Shown: one piece after another, positions 10,449-19,935 of the stretch
Layout: each line of letters begins with the position of its first letter
Numbering within the stretch: the stretch's first letter is position 1
DNA from: Actinernus sp. WN-2022
Taxonomy: Eukaryota > Cnidaria > Anthozoa > Actiniaria > Actinernidae
Length of the DNA: 64,000 nt
Direction of reading: 5' to 3'
NCBI GenBank assembly: GCA_030867875.1
Contig: JAOWCC010001501.1
Coordinates: 31,640,792 to 31,704,791, forward strand
Notes under the pieces: model-generated
Database searches by the model: none
What the model saw: the letters and a program-made list of their open reading frames with translations, nothing else
Told to the model about the DNA's origin: nothing
Translations under genes and position numbers: made by a program

Positions 10449-10614
10449 TAGCCTCCTCTGCAGGCATATCTCTGTATTTTAATTCAGGTTTTTGGGTTAT
10501 GGGATTCCTGTGTATAAATGTTCGACTGGAAGGACTACCACAGGAAGCCCACTCCAAACAGTCTGAGAAAAACCTGAATTAAAATACAGAGATACCTGCG
10601 TGCGGAGGAGGCTA
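10449..10614. mobile_element. Short element with TAGCCTCCTC ends and 9-bp duplication, copy 1
   Basis: A 166-bp element starting TAGCCTCCTCTGCAGGCAT and ending GCGGAGGAGGCTA. Inverted arms of about 48 bp include ATACAGAGAT and CCTGAATT. The sequence GATTGTTTT flanks both sides (10440-10448 and 10615-10623), a perfect 9-bp target duplication. The ends match the larger element at 19936-21953, so both belong to one family. Nine-base duplications are typical of Mutator-like elements. No coding capacity. Confidence 0.85.
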
Positions 10615-10892
10615 GATTGTTTTCTGTGTTTCATTTTTTTGCCCAGTGAGAGCCAATCAAACTTTGCATTCATTCTCTAAGGTTGCTGGAGTTGACTATA
10701 CTTAGAGTAATATTATGAAAGATACACTTGTAATCATATACTCACATACATGTATGTACATGCATCTGTAACAGAAAACATTGCCAAATAATATACTAAA
10801 TAACTATGGATTTTCTCATTTTGTGTCAGGCAAACTGGAAAATCATTTTATTGACATTCCATAAAAGTTATTGTAAAGGTGCAATTTATTTA

Positions 10893-11140
10893 GTCCGCCT
10901 CCCAGTTTAATAGCTCAGTGGTTAAACTCTGGTCTGTCGTGCAGGAGGTTACGGGTTCAAACCCTGGCTGAACCAACACTCTGGATCTTAAAATGACAGA
11001 GTAGTACATGTACATGTAGGTGCTTCCTTTGTGATTCAAACAATCTGGTTCTCAAACTGCACATGGTTGGCCTCAAGTTCATCAGTCTCACCAGACTGTC
11101 ACGAGTTACCAATATTAAATAAAGTTACTTCACTTTACTA
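10893..11140 (+). mobile_element. tRNA-derived SINE, copy 1
   Basis: Contains an RNA polymerase III A box (TAGCTCAGTGGTTA) and a B box (GGTTCAAACCC) in tRNA-like spacing, followed by a non-tRNA body and a 3' end with AATAAAGTTACTTCACTTTA. Related sequences lie at about 30480-30690, 41405-41625 and 53600-53795. The tRNA-like head does not fold into a clean functional tRNA, so it is not annotated as a tRNA gene. Confidence 0.8.
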
Positions 11141-12031
11141 ATTAGTGCATGTGTAGAAATTCACATATTTTTCCAGATAATCTTTCCTGGACTTAAGCTT
11201 GATACCAATATGTACCCTTCGGGAAACCAAAACAAAGTAATTCAAGGAAGTCAATATACTGTTTTGCTTATATATTTCTGTACATTTCCTTCTTTATTAT
11301 TTAATATAATTATTGTTAATTAGTTTATAATGCTACTAGGAAAGGACCTTGTGCCGGTCCAAGGTGGGGGGCATTACACTTGACCCCTATACCTATCATA
11401 GTAATTATTTTTATGATGAACATATAATTAAAACTGTATCTTCGTGCATGTCTCGTCTTGGACAAATAAATCATGCTAAACAGGCAGAGAAACGTTACTA
11501 GCAGTTATTATAATGCTTTAGTTTTTACCAAATTATTTTATTGCTCAAATGTGGGGGCAAATGTAACTCTAATATCAATAAACTGCACGATGTACAGAAT
11601 TTTGCATGATGCATCGTTAGTGGTGCACGGAAGTTTGACCACATAACACTGATTTTAAAAGAACTAATAACAGTGGCTGTCAGTTTCAAGCACCCTTGAA
11701 ACTTTGCTGAACTGTTATTATGTTTAAGCACTGACTCTGAGACATAAATTACTACAGAAATTTCTTGATTAATCTTTTCTACAGAACTGTTGCTCCCTTC
11801 AATTATTTTGCATACATAATCATTGTATATAGTTTATGTAGATGAAACATTAGTTAATGAGATATTTAGCTGTAATTATCTCTGAAAAGCCCCATATAGA
11901 ATCATATATACAGCTGTATCGATATAGAATTTGCACTAAAGTATATAAATGAATACATGTATCTTTCCTTGTTTTACCTTTAATCATGAACATATTATAC
12001 TAGTGTTTGACATGAAGACATTTTAACTCAC
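11141..12031. other. DYM intron 4 remainder
   Basis: AT-rich intronic DNA between the SINE and exon 4. No open frame, repeat boundary or RNA gene could be supported. Confidence 0.4.
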
Positions 12032-12195
12032 CTGTACATGTGATGAGCTCTCTTCCTGTCTCATTGTTGACGGCATGTGTGAGTGACCCTCCAAAGTGTA
12101 AAATAACATCTTCACTGGGTAACACCTCAATGAAGTATTTACAAAAGCTTCGCATCAGGAGTAGTGCATTGTACAGCTCTGACACAAACTCCACA
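12032..12195 (-). CDS. DYM: Dymeclin exon 4
   Basis: 164 nt with acceptor TGTTTCCTAG and donor GTGAGTTAA. The first base completes an Asn codon from exon 3. It reads VEFVSELYNALLLMRSFCKY, continuing with EVLPSEDVILHF and then NNETGRELITCT. This corresponds to human HNHIFIWQTHNALFIICCLLKVF plus the following acidic region. It ends in phase 1 and joins exon 5 in frame. Confidence 0.92.
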
Positions 12196-12261
12196 CTAGG
12201 AAACAATAGCAGCAAAGGGGATAATAATTATTCATAATTGAAGGGTCCGACGAACAGCATA

Positions 12262-12282
12262 ATATATATATATATATATATA
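12262..12282. repeat. (TA)n microsatellite
   Basis: About ten TA repeats in DYM intron 3. Confidence 0.9.
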
Positions 12283-12354
12283 CCATTATAAGACTTTTCA
12301 TCAAGACAGTGTAAAAAGCACAGTGGCCTTTTAACAGATATTTTGGGGTCTTAC

Positions 12355-12448
12355 TTTTCAATTTTGGTAGGGTCCTTTAGTTCTGCAACTCTCTTTAAAA
12401 ACACCTTCACAAGTAATATAAAGTTCTTTGACTTGAGGTTATTATTTG
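12355..12448 (-). CDS. DYM: Dymeclin exon 3
   Basis: 94 nt with acceptor TTTTCCACAG and donor GTAAGACC. Joins exon 2 in frame (G+CA gives Ala) and reads NNNLKSKNFILLVKVFLKRV then AELKDPTKIE, matching human dymeclin LGALIKVFLSRTKELK. Ends two bases into an Asn codon finished by exon 4. Confidence 0.92.
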
Positions 12449-13155
12449 CTGTGGAAAAATATCAGAGAATAAGCAAGTTAAAAGATACTTCAGGAAAATA
12501 AAATAATAAATATATATCGTCATTTGCACCTAGCCATCAATGCACATACAGGTAATCAAAACATGAACATAGAAAAATGCCAAGGCTGGCCAGTTCTTAT
12601 AGCAATTTGTGCTGAGAAAAAAATAATGTATGCAGTTAATAAGTTTCGTCAAAATTATCAATTACATCTGACAATAATTCTTCTATGCTTTATAATTAAT
12701 TTTTAAGGCTTTTAGAATCAGAACTCATGTTCACTGTGAATAAAACATTTAAATTAAACTTATACAAAAAGTCTATGATGACAATGCTATGAACAGGGCT
12801 ATTAAAATGTTTCAGAGTAAATGGTCATTAGCTTCGAATGTGGCTGTGACAAAGCAATAAACCAGAGGCTCGGGCAGCTGCCAGCTTGTTTAATTGCAAG
12901 CCCTGTATGAATCCTGGCGAGACTGGTGCCAAAACTTGACAAGTAGGCAGGCAAAACATTAATGTTCGAAGTCCTTGTGAAACATGATTCAATCACGTGC
13001 GTTCATTAGGCTAGGTGCAAAATGACAGTATCATACAAGACTTGTTATCATGAATAAATTATCATAATGAAACTGCAAGGAAGACATGACTGTCAAAAGC
13101 AGGACTTTAAACATTAAACCACAAAGCAACCAGTAGATCGAAGTATGACACTCAC
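12449..13155. other. DYM intron 2
   Basis: AT-rich intron of about 0.7 kb. I see no gene, RNA or clear repeat in it. Confidence 0.4.
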
Positions 13156-13208
13156 CTAACTTTTGACATATTGGTTCTGTTGCCTCTTCTAATAATCTTG
13201 CATCAGCA
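13156..13208 (-). CDS. DYM: Dymeclin exon 2
   Basis: 53-nt exon with acceptor TATATTTCAG and donor GTGAGTGT. The first base completes a Ser codon from exon 1 (AG+T). It reads ADARLLEEATEPICQKL, matching the human LKLLEEATISVCRSL motif. Exon 1 is 10.7 kb away because intron 1 hosts a complete LTR retrotransposon. Confidence 0.92.
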
Positions 13209-13284
13209 CTGAAATATAATACGAAGAAAACACACTTATGTGTAAGCCTGCATAGTAGCACAATGGGAGGGGAGGGATGGAAGG

Positions 13285-13390
13285 GAAGCGAGTGCCTGTG
13301 ATAAGACCCCCCATGTTTTTTAAACCGACCCCATTCTTGGGTATGCAAATGAGCTGTCAAAATTAAGTATCCAATCAGAGTTACAAAAAT
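13285..13390. repeat. Dispersed repeat shared with 19835-19930
   Basis: The stretch with CCTGTGATAAGACCCC, CAAATGAGCT and TATCCAATCAGAG recurs at 19845-19930 in the same orientation with small differences. It is a piece of an unidentified dispersed element lying on both sides of the Ty3/Gypsy insertion. Confidence 0.6.
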
Positions 13391-13625
13391 GTAGGGTGAA
13401 ATGCTAGCTTTTATATGCATGATTGCATTCAGGAGGCAGCTTCTTCATTTTCGATACTCAAGATAAACTATGATTGGAAGTACAATCATGTAGTTTGTGT
13501 ATGGTTTGAATGTTGATGTTGGAGACACATCCGGCCAAACTCCTCAACACTTCCAAAAGGGGAAGAAAGCCAGAGGATGAGGAACCAAACAACTCTGGTT
13601 ACATTTAACTGTAGGTTGTTTGATT

Positions 13626-13770
13626 TAGATAGGAGTTCATCCATTTCCTTGTTAAAAGATGATTTATTCGGGTGTAACAAACGGAATGATGAACGACTAC
13701 AAACAACTACGAACGGGGTCTGACCGGGCTAGTCCCAGTCTCTACACAGGTAGACCACATATCTCTCTAT
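13626..13770 (-). repeat. 3' LTR of Ty3/Gypsy element
   Basis: 145 bp, identical by eye to the copy at 18915-19059. In element orientation (minus) it starts ATAGAGAG and ends CCTATCTA and contains AATAAA. A short purine-rich tract (AGGGGGAG) immediately precedes it in element sense and fits a polypurine tract. The sequence GATT lies outside both LTRs (13622-13625 and 19060-19063), a 4-bp target duplication. Confidence 0.9.
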
Positions 13771-13896
13771 CTCCCCCTAAGTCTTTAGTGTTCCTTTGCA
13801 ATTTTGACGGTACGTGTGGAGGGTCGGTAAAGACTGATAATACCAAAACAACTAGGTATATATAATAGAATGTTCATCGCAGATATGGTGTGAGGT

Positions 13897-16800
13897 TCAT
13901 AGTTCAAGTATGCCTTGCTTGTTGTGGTCCCTTAGCCTTCGTAGGGCCAGTGGAACTTTCTTCTCAGTAGGGCCTGTGGCTGGACTGGCTTCGGGCATGA
14001 CTGGTGCCAGTGGTCTAGGGGTTACTGTTGGCTGTGCTGGTTCTGTTCCAGGGGGTTGTGGTATATCACTGTTGGCGTGGCCCGGATCTGATGGGGATGG
14101 TGGCTCTGCTCCACCTGTAGCCTGATTTTCCAGGGTTGGGGAACTTGGCTTGAGGGGTGTGTCTTGGTTGGCTTTCCCTGTATATCTGAGGTCATCGCTC
14201 AGTAGGCGCAGTGGGGGTCTTGCCTGAACTGGTGTGTACTGTCGTAGAAATTTACGGTTTCTGAGTGTTATTCTGCCTGAGCCGTCAACGCGTGTGACAT
14301 ACTGGTCAAATTGTCGCACTTCTATGACAACCCCTGTCTTGTCCCATCGTGTGGGGTGTGGTCCAATCTGGTTCTGGATCCGAACGTGTTTACCTACAGT
14401 CAGGGGGGGGAGCCTTTTTGTGTGCTCGGCCCACCTCTCAGATGCTTGCATGTGGCGGTTCTTCAAGGCTTCTTCCCTCAAAGCAAGGGTGTCACGCCAT
14501 GTGGGGTGAGGAATGTAGCGCCCAGGGATGATGGGGATGAAGTCCTTGATTGGTCGTCCAAAGACGCACTGTGCAGGGGATAGCTTGGTGTTGGGGTCGG
14601 GGGTGTTACGGTACTGCAGGATGGCCTGTTGGAATGCGTTAGTGTTAAGGTTGCCTTGTGAGTCTGTGTTATTCGTGATTAGCCTCTTGATTGTTTTTAC
14701 CCCTATCTCAGCCCTGCAGTTTGAGTGTGGAAATGCCACAGATGAGAGGCGGTGGTGTACTCCCCAATCTTTCAGGAGTTGCTGGGTGGTGTATGCTCTG
14801 AACTGTGGTCCTCCATCGGTGGCGCATTCGTCTGGGATGCCGTATGTGGCAAAGGTACGTCTGAGGCATTCAGTCAGGCCAGCGGAACCATCGCGTCCTC
14901 TTTCAACGATGGGCCAGTTGGAGTATCTGTCCACTATTAGGAGGTAGTTGACACCTTTGTATTGGAAATAGTCAGCACAGATGCATTGGAATGGGTATGC
15001 TGGTATCGCTGGGGGGTATGGTGGGGCGTTGGGTTGTGAAGGGGTCATGCGGTTGCAGTGAGAACAGCGGTCCCGCATTGTGATGATGGCAGATGTGATG
15101 CCGGGCCAGAATACGGTGGACTCCGCTCTGGCCGTCATTGATGTCACCCCTTGGTGGGCGGAGTGTAGTACAGTCAATATCGCCTCTCGGAGGGAGGGGG
15201 GGATGACGATGCGATCTTTGTAGAGTATGACACCATCAACAGTGTGCAGGTGTACGCGTAATCTGTGGTATTCCTGGAGGGCAGGTGGTAGCTGGTGCTT
15301 GAATTCTGGGAATCCTGATTCGATGATGGTGGTCAGGATGTGAAGGTCTGTGTCACTGGTGGTTGCTAGCTTGGTGCGTTCCCAGGTGACTGCCATGTTG
15401 CTGAGGGTTGATGAGGCTGCATATATTAGTTCGTTCTCAATGGTGTAGGAGCAGGATTCTTGAGGCAGCACTTTGGTGCGGAGACTTGCTAGGAAGGGGT
15501 GTCCGATGAGGCTTGCTGAATACTGGATGGCTGAAATGTCTATGGCGGCTATGTCGTCTGGTAGGGTAAGGATGTCAGGGTTTGTGGAACCGGTCGGGTG
15601 CCTTGAGATGGCGTCGGCTGCCTTGTGTTGTACCCCGGGGATATGTACCATGCGGAATTTGTACCGAAGTGTCTTTTCCTTGAGGTTTCTGAGGCGACCG
15701 TTGGAGATTTCGTCAAGGGATCGATCGCTCAATATCTTGAGGAGGGGTTTGTGGTCAACCGCGATTATCAGGTTGTTGCAGCCAAGGACAAAGAAGCGTG
15801 CCTTGTCAAGGGCATCAGCGACAGCTAGGGCTTCACCTTCTATGGGGGCATAGCGTGACTCTGCTGCATGGGTGAAGCGACTACCCACTAGTGTCACCTT
15901 CCAGCCGCTGCGGCAGCAAAAGGGCTCTGTGGAGGAGCACTGGCAGTGTTTCTGGAAGAGCCAGTAACCAATACCGGTTTTAGACCAGTCAGTGGCCAGA
16001 CATGTTGGCTTTGATTTGTCAAAGATACGGACGCCGTCTTCAATGTCGGAGATGATGGCTGATTTGGATTCTTCAAATAGACGGTTGAGCTCATCGTTCC
16101 ACAGGAATGAAGTACCCGGTTTCAGCGACTCACGGAATGGGAGCATGCGTTCAGTTGCTGCGAATGCATATGAGACCTGGTTGACCAGGCCGAACCACGA
16201 GCGCATGTCAGTGGTGTTGCTTGGGGTGGGGAAGTGGCGGATTGCATCGAGATATTTTGCGCATGGGCGCACGCTGTCGAGTGTGATCTCAAACCCTGCG
16301 AACTCGACTGTGTCGGCTGCAAATGCAAACTTGTCGGGGTTGAGAGTTATTCCGTGTCGCCCACATATGTCTAGCCAGTTGACTGCTTGGTGGAAACTGC
16401 TGGTGATGTCGTCTGCCCACAGTAGGGTGTCATCAATACATTTGGTCTTATCAGGGATATGGGAGACAATCTCATCAAATCTTCGAGAGTACCCGTCTCC
16501 AGACGCGATGTATCCCTGGGGGGCTGTGTTGTATCGGTACCGTCCCCACGGGGTAATAAATGTGGTAAGGTGGCGGTCGTCTTTGTGTAGGGGAACACTG
16601 TGATATCCGTTCCAGCAATCAAACACTGTTTTTTTCTTGTTGTGGGGCACTGAGCGTGCTTGGTGAAACGGGCTCTGGGTGTGGTGAGTCTCTCGTGTAG
16701 CGTGAAGGTTGAGAGACTGGAAGTCTACGGTGCGACGTGGTTTACCATTCTTCTTCGGGCAGATGACCATGCGGTGGCACCATGTCACCGGATCTCCAAC

Positions 16801-18702
16801 TGGCACGGGCTCCAGGACGCCGATGGCAACGTCTTGATCGAGTCCAGCTTTTACCGCCTCTTGCCAGTGGAGTGGGACTGGGATTGGGGTATGGTGGGCC
16901 ACAGGCTCTGCATCCGGGTCCACCATGAGTCGCATGGGAGGACCGTCCATGAGGGGAAGCTGTTGGTGTTCGCATGTATTGAATGTGCTTGACTTGTAAA
17001 GGTCAAGGAGCCAATCTTGTATGCGTTCCCGGTTGGCCTCTGTTGCTGGGAAGGGGGGCGCAGTCGGCTTTGGAGGTGGCATCTGGCGTCGCGAGCAGTC
17101 ACATGCCTGTAGTTTGGGCTGTTGGTTTGCTTGGTCTGCTGATACATTTGACATGGTGACGGTGTGGTTGTGTTGAAGGGGGGGCGTCTCTCCCACTGTT
17201 GGGAATCGTTCTGAGATGATTCCTAATTCCTGACAGGCCTCTCGGCTTATGAATAGGCGGTCTGAGTCGTTGGTGACGTATGCGATCTGCCTTGTCTCTA
17301 GCTGCTGTCCGGGTTCAGTTGTGCCTGTCAATCGTAGGATAATGGCGCCGAGGATCCTTATGCCGCTGTTGTTGGCTGCACGCATACGGGTGGTGACCGG
17401 AATTAGGTCTGCTTCACTTAATCCGAGGCGGCGAATGATGCTCAAGCTAACCAGGCAGCTTTGGCAGCCTGTGTCTGCCATTGCTTGTAGCTGTATGGAC
17501 TTGAGTGCGTCAGTAACTGGTTTGTATCCAAGGGCCACGTAGTCTTGTGGGTGGATGGTGGCGTTGAGCGAGATGTGTGGCTGTGGCTTGGATGGACGTT
17601 GGATCCAGCAATCATTCATGTTGTTGTATAGGTGGTGGTCTAGGGTGATGCCATAGATAGCATGGTCTCCGCTGGTGATGTTGCATAGATTGTCAAAGAT
17701 GGCACCTTCTGCTTGTCTGCCCACTCTGGCTGTGGTGTGGGGTCTCGGTTGGAAGGGTTTGTTTTTGCTATGACATGCAGTCGCAAAGTGGTTTGGGCGG
17801 CCGCATAGTTGGCAGATGGTGCCGAAAGCCGGACACTTTTGCTCTCGATGTTTGGCAGGGGTTATGTGGCCATGGCCTGGTTTACCGCAGTGGTTGCAGG
17901 CTTCGATATTGGGCTTGTCGTTTGGTTTGTCATTGGGCTTTCTATTGGGGTTCTGCTGCTTTCGGTATTGGCTTCGCATTGCCTCAGCGCCTTGGGTTTG
18001 AAGGAGGCGCGCTGCTGACCGTTTGCCAGATTCCTTGGCCTCTACATATTGTAAGACTTCTTCTAATGACATGTCTTGGTTTTTCTCTCCAAGTAGGTCT
18101 AGTTGGATTTCGTCGTCCACTAGGCCCCGGGTGACGACGTCTCGGAGGACATTCTCGGTGAAGTTGACGTCAGTGTTGCAGCTATGGCACGTGATGAGAA
18201 ATTTACATACACCGGCTTGGCCGCGGAGGCGTGCGCCGAAGCTTCTTATTGTCTCGTCCCTGTCTTGTCTCATGTTGTGGAGTTGAACTCTGGCCACCAT
18301 TGCATTTTCCTCTCGGACGGCGAGCTTTTTAATTGCCTCTAGGACCTCCTCTGTAGGTTTATTCGTCAGGGAGCCACCTGCATTGCGTGTCAGATCTTTC
18401 CTGAGTTGTTCGTCGCAACATTCGAGAAGTTGAATCACCTTATCTTTGCCTTGTACTTTCGTTGCTTCGACGTAGTCCCCCCAGCGTGTCGTAAAATAGG
18501 ACCATTCTTCGCTCGTTCCAGCGCTCGATATTGTTGGTCGGCGTATTTTCTCGATTCTTGCCGTTTGATTAGGGGGGCCGTGGGCTGGAGTACTCGTGTG
18601 GACTCCCTTCGCGTGGACGGAGATAAGTACTGCTGCGAGCTCGTCTCCAACGTCTTCGGTCTCGTAGTCACAATCTGGGAAGGGGCACTTGTGTTTTGGC
18701 AT
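13897..18702 (-). CDS. Gag-pol polyprotein of Ty3/Gypsy retrotransposon
   Basis: Encodes 1601 residues in one frame. Residues 1-260 are gag-like. A CCHC-type knuckle starts CNHCGKPGHGH (about 269), with a second Cys/His motif CQLCGRPNHFATAC near 297-310. The aspartic protease motif ADTGCQS lies at 409-415. Reverse transcriptase spans about 610-830. Its catalytic motif reads CIDD (755-758) where most relatives have YVDD, and the two Asp are kept. RNase H follows, with TDWS (D905), GE (about 957), VDHKPL (D983) and ADAISR (D1030). Integrase has an HHCC zinc finger ending CSHC (1213-1216) and a DDE triad at D1244, D1296 and E1332, with the usual 35 residues between the last two. A Pro-rich tail ends the protein. 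Confidence 0.93.
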   Translation of the reverse strand: MPKHKCPFPDCDYETEDVGDELAAVLISVHAKGVHTSTPAHGPPNQTARIEKIRRPTISSAGTSEEWSYFTTRWGDYVEATKVQGKDKVIQLLECCDEQLRKDLTRNAGGSLTNKPTEEVLEAIKKLAVREENAMVARVQLHNMRQDRDETIRSFGARLRGQAGVCKFLITCHSCNTDVNFTENVLRDVVTRGLVDDEIQLDLLGEKNQDMSLEEVLQYVEAKESGKRSAARLLQTQGAEAMRSQYRKQQNPNRKPNDKPNDKPNIEACNHCGKPGHGHITPAKHREQKCPAFGTICQLCGRPNHFATACHSKNKPFQPRPHTTARVGRQAEGAIFDNLCNITSGDHAIYGITLDHHLYNNMNDCWIQRPSKPQPHISLNATIHPQDYVALGYKPVTDALKSIQLQAMADTGCQSCLVSLSIIRRLGLSEADLIPVTTRMRAANNSGIRILGAIILRLTGTTEPGQQLETRQIAYVTNDSDRLFISREACQELGIISERFPTVGETPPLQHNHTVTMSNVSADQANQQPKLQACDCSRRQMPPPKPTAPPFPATEANRERIQDWLLDLYKSSTFNTCEHQQLPLMDGPPMRLMVDPDAEPVAHHTPIPVPLHWQEAVKAGLDQDVAIGVLEPVPVGDPVTWCHRMVICPKKNGKPRRTVDFQSLNLHATRETHHTQSPFHQARSVPHNKKKTVFDCWNGYHSVPLHKDDRHLTTFITPWGRYRYNTAPQGYIASGDGYSRRFDEIVSHIPDKTKCIDDTLLWADDITSSFHQAVNWLDICGRHGITLNPDKFAFAADTVEFAGFEITLDSVRPCAKYLDAIRHFPTPSNTTDMRSWFGLVNQVSYAFAATERMLPFRESLKPGTSFLWNDELNRLFEESKSAIISDIEDGVRIFDKSKPTCLATDWSKTGIGYWLFQKHCQCSSTEPFCCRSGWKVTLVGSRFTHAAESRYAPIEGEALAVADALDKARFFVLGCNNLIIAVDHKPLLKILSDRSLDEISNGRLRNLKEKTLRYKFRMVHIPGVQHKAADAISRHPTGSTNPDILTLPDDIAAIDISAIQYSASLIGHPFLASLRTKVLPQESCSYTIENELIYAASSTLSNMAVTWERTKLATTSDTDLHILTTIIESGFPEFKHQLPPALQEYHRLRVHLHTVDGVILYKDRIVIPPSLREAILTVLHSAHQGVTSMTARAESTVFWPGITSAIITMRDRCSHCNRMTPSQPNAPPYPPAIPAYPFQCICADYFQYKGVNYLLIVDRYSNWPIVERGRDGSAGLTECLRRTFATYGIPDECATDGGPQFRAYTTQQLLKDWGVHHRLSSVAFPHSNCRAEIGVKTIKRLITNNTDSQGNLNTNAFQQAILQYRNTPDPNTKLSPAQCVFGRPIKDFIPIIPGRYIPHPTWRDTLALREEALKNRHMQASERWAEHTKRLPPLTVGKHVRIQNQIGPHPTRWDKTGVVIEVRQFDQYVTRVDGSGRITLRNRKFLRQYTPVQARPPLRLLSDDLRYTGKANQDTPLKPSSPTLENQATGGAEPPSPSDPGHANSDIPQPPGTEPAQPTVTPRPLAPVMPEASPATGPTEKKVPLALRRLRDHNKQGILEL

Positions 18703-18914
18703 CGTGCTTGAGGTTTGGTTGACCTGTGATGCGCCTTTGACTCGTCGAAAGTCGCGTAGAATCTAAGATTTCAGTCGCGGTGAAATCCAAGATGGCGGCC
18801 GTTACGTTTCGTCGACGTTTTCCTGTCGTTTTGTGCCAGTTGTCTCCGTTTATGGCTTGGTTTTCCACTTAATGTTTCCCTCGTAGGTTTCCAAAGATGG
18901 TTAGTCGTTCATCA

Positions 18915-19059
18915 TAGATAGGAGTTCATCCATTTCCTTGTTAAAAGATGATTTATTCGGGTGTAACAAACGGAATGATGAACGACTACAAACAACTACG
19001 AACGGGGTCTGACCGGGCTAGTCCCAGTCTCTACACAGGTAGACCACATATCTCTCTAT
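18915..19059 (-). repeat. 5' LTR of Ty3/Gypsy element
   Basis: Second 145-bp LTR, upstream in element orientation, and identical to 13626-13770. It should carry the element's promoter. The 212 bp between it and the gag start is the leader, with a plus-oriented AAGATGGCGGCC motif at about 18790. Confidence 0.9.
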
Positions 19060-19935
19060 GATTACTAGGCCAAACAAAATTAATATTGTGTTTCTAATAA
19101 GAAGCTGAAAAAATTCAGGAAGATACTGTAGGTCGGAGAATAATTTTATTTTGTGACTTTTTTTTTGCTTTTTTTATATGCATGCATACATGTATATGGA
19201 CGAGAGGACCTGGAGCCCTTGTTATGATAATAAGTTTCTGCATTATTGTTTATAACTGTCAAGTGGCAGAGTCCGCTCCAGTGTGGTTCTGGTTTTCAAC
19301 AAGATAGGACAGTCTCAGTTACAACAGTTTACAAGTTCAATTTTCAAGTGTTTAGATTAAGTTTGTCAACTATCTAGTCATATTCAGAATTGTAAGCAAG
19401 CTATAAATTACAGATGTATGTCGTGGTTATCAATGATAATGATAATACAGTTGTGGACCAGGACCTGCCACCGCAAAGTGCTGTTTTGTGTTTGTGGGTC
19501 AGGGACTCAAGGAGTATTTAGGAATATTAATTTTTGTGAGTTAACCCTGTGTCATATTCATGCAATCGCGCTGAAGACACATTAGCTGTAGCACAAAGTT
19601 GTTGTATACATACTTCTCATGGTTTTAATAATAATTATTATAAATTTTATGTTTTACATTTTTATGTATATTTTATAATTATTTTATAATTAAGTCTTCA
19701 AAAATAGCAATAAAAAGTTTGCAGTCGGCATGAACGTAATCCAGGATGGTTGAGTTACTGGAAAAACACCATTTATTTTGTTTGGTCTTAAGTTTACAGT
19801 GAATGTGTCATTTGAAAAAGGGGGATGGTAGGAAAGGGAGCACCTGTGATAAGACCCCATGTTTCTGTTAACCTGATGCCTCCTTCTTATAGGTATTCAA
19901 ATGAGCTATCAAAAGTATCCAATCAGAGATAGGGT
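19060..19935. other. DYM intron 1 segment
   Basis: AT-rich intronic DNA. It holds the second copy of the dispersed repeat (19835-19930) and otherwise nothing I can name. Confidence 0.4.

Larger units (their letters stand above)
13626..19059 (-). mobile_element. Complete Ty3/Gypsy LTR retrotransposon in DYM intron 1
   Basis: A 5.4-kb element consisting of two identical 145-bp LTRs, one uninterrupted gag-pol frame (13897-18702) and a 4-bp GATT duplication. Domain order is gag, CCHC zinc knuckle, protease, reverse transcriptase, RNase H and integrase, the Ty3/Gypsy order. It shares the transcriptional strand of DYM. The LTRs lack the usual TG...CA ends, and I could not assign a primer-binding site with confidence. 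Identical LTRs and an open frame indicate a recent insertion. Confidence 0.92.

Noticed and set aside
10893..10975. Possible functional tRNA gene
   Set aside because: A and B boxes are present but arms do not pair properly, and the sequence continues into a SINE body. The copies at 30480 and 53600 are likewise SINE heads.
13910..18711. Many plus-strand open frames up to about 200 codons
   Set aside because: They are antisense shadows of the gag-pol frame at 13897-18702.
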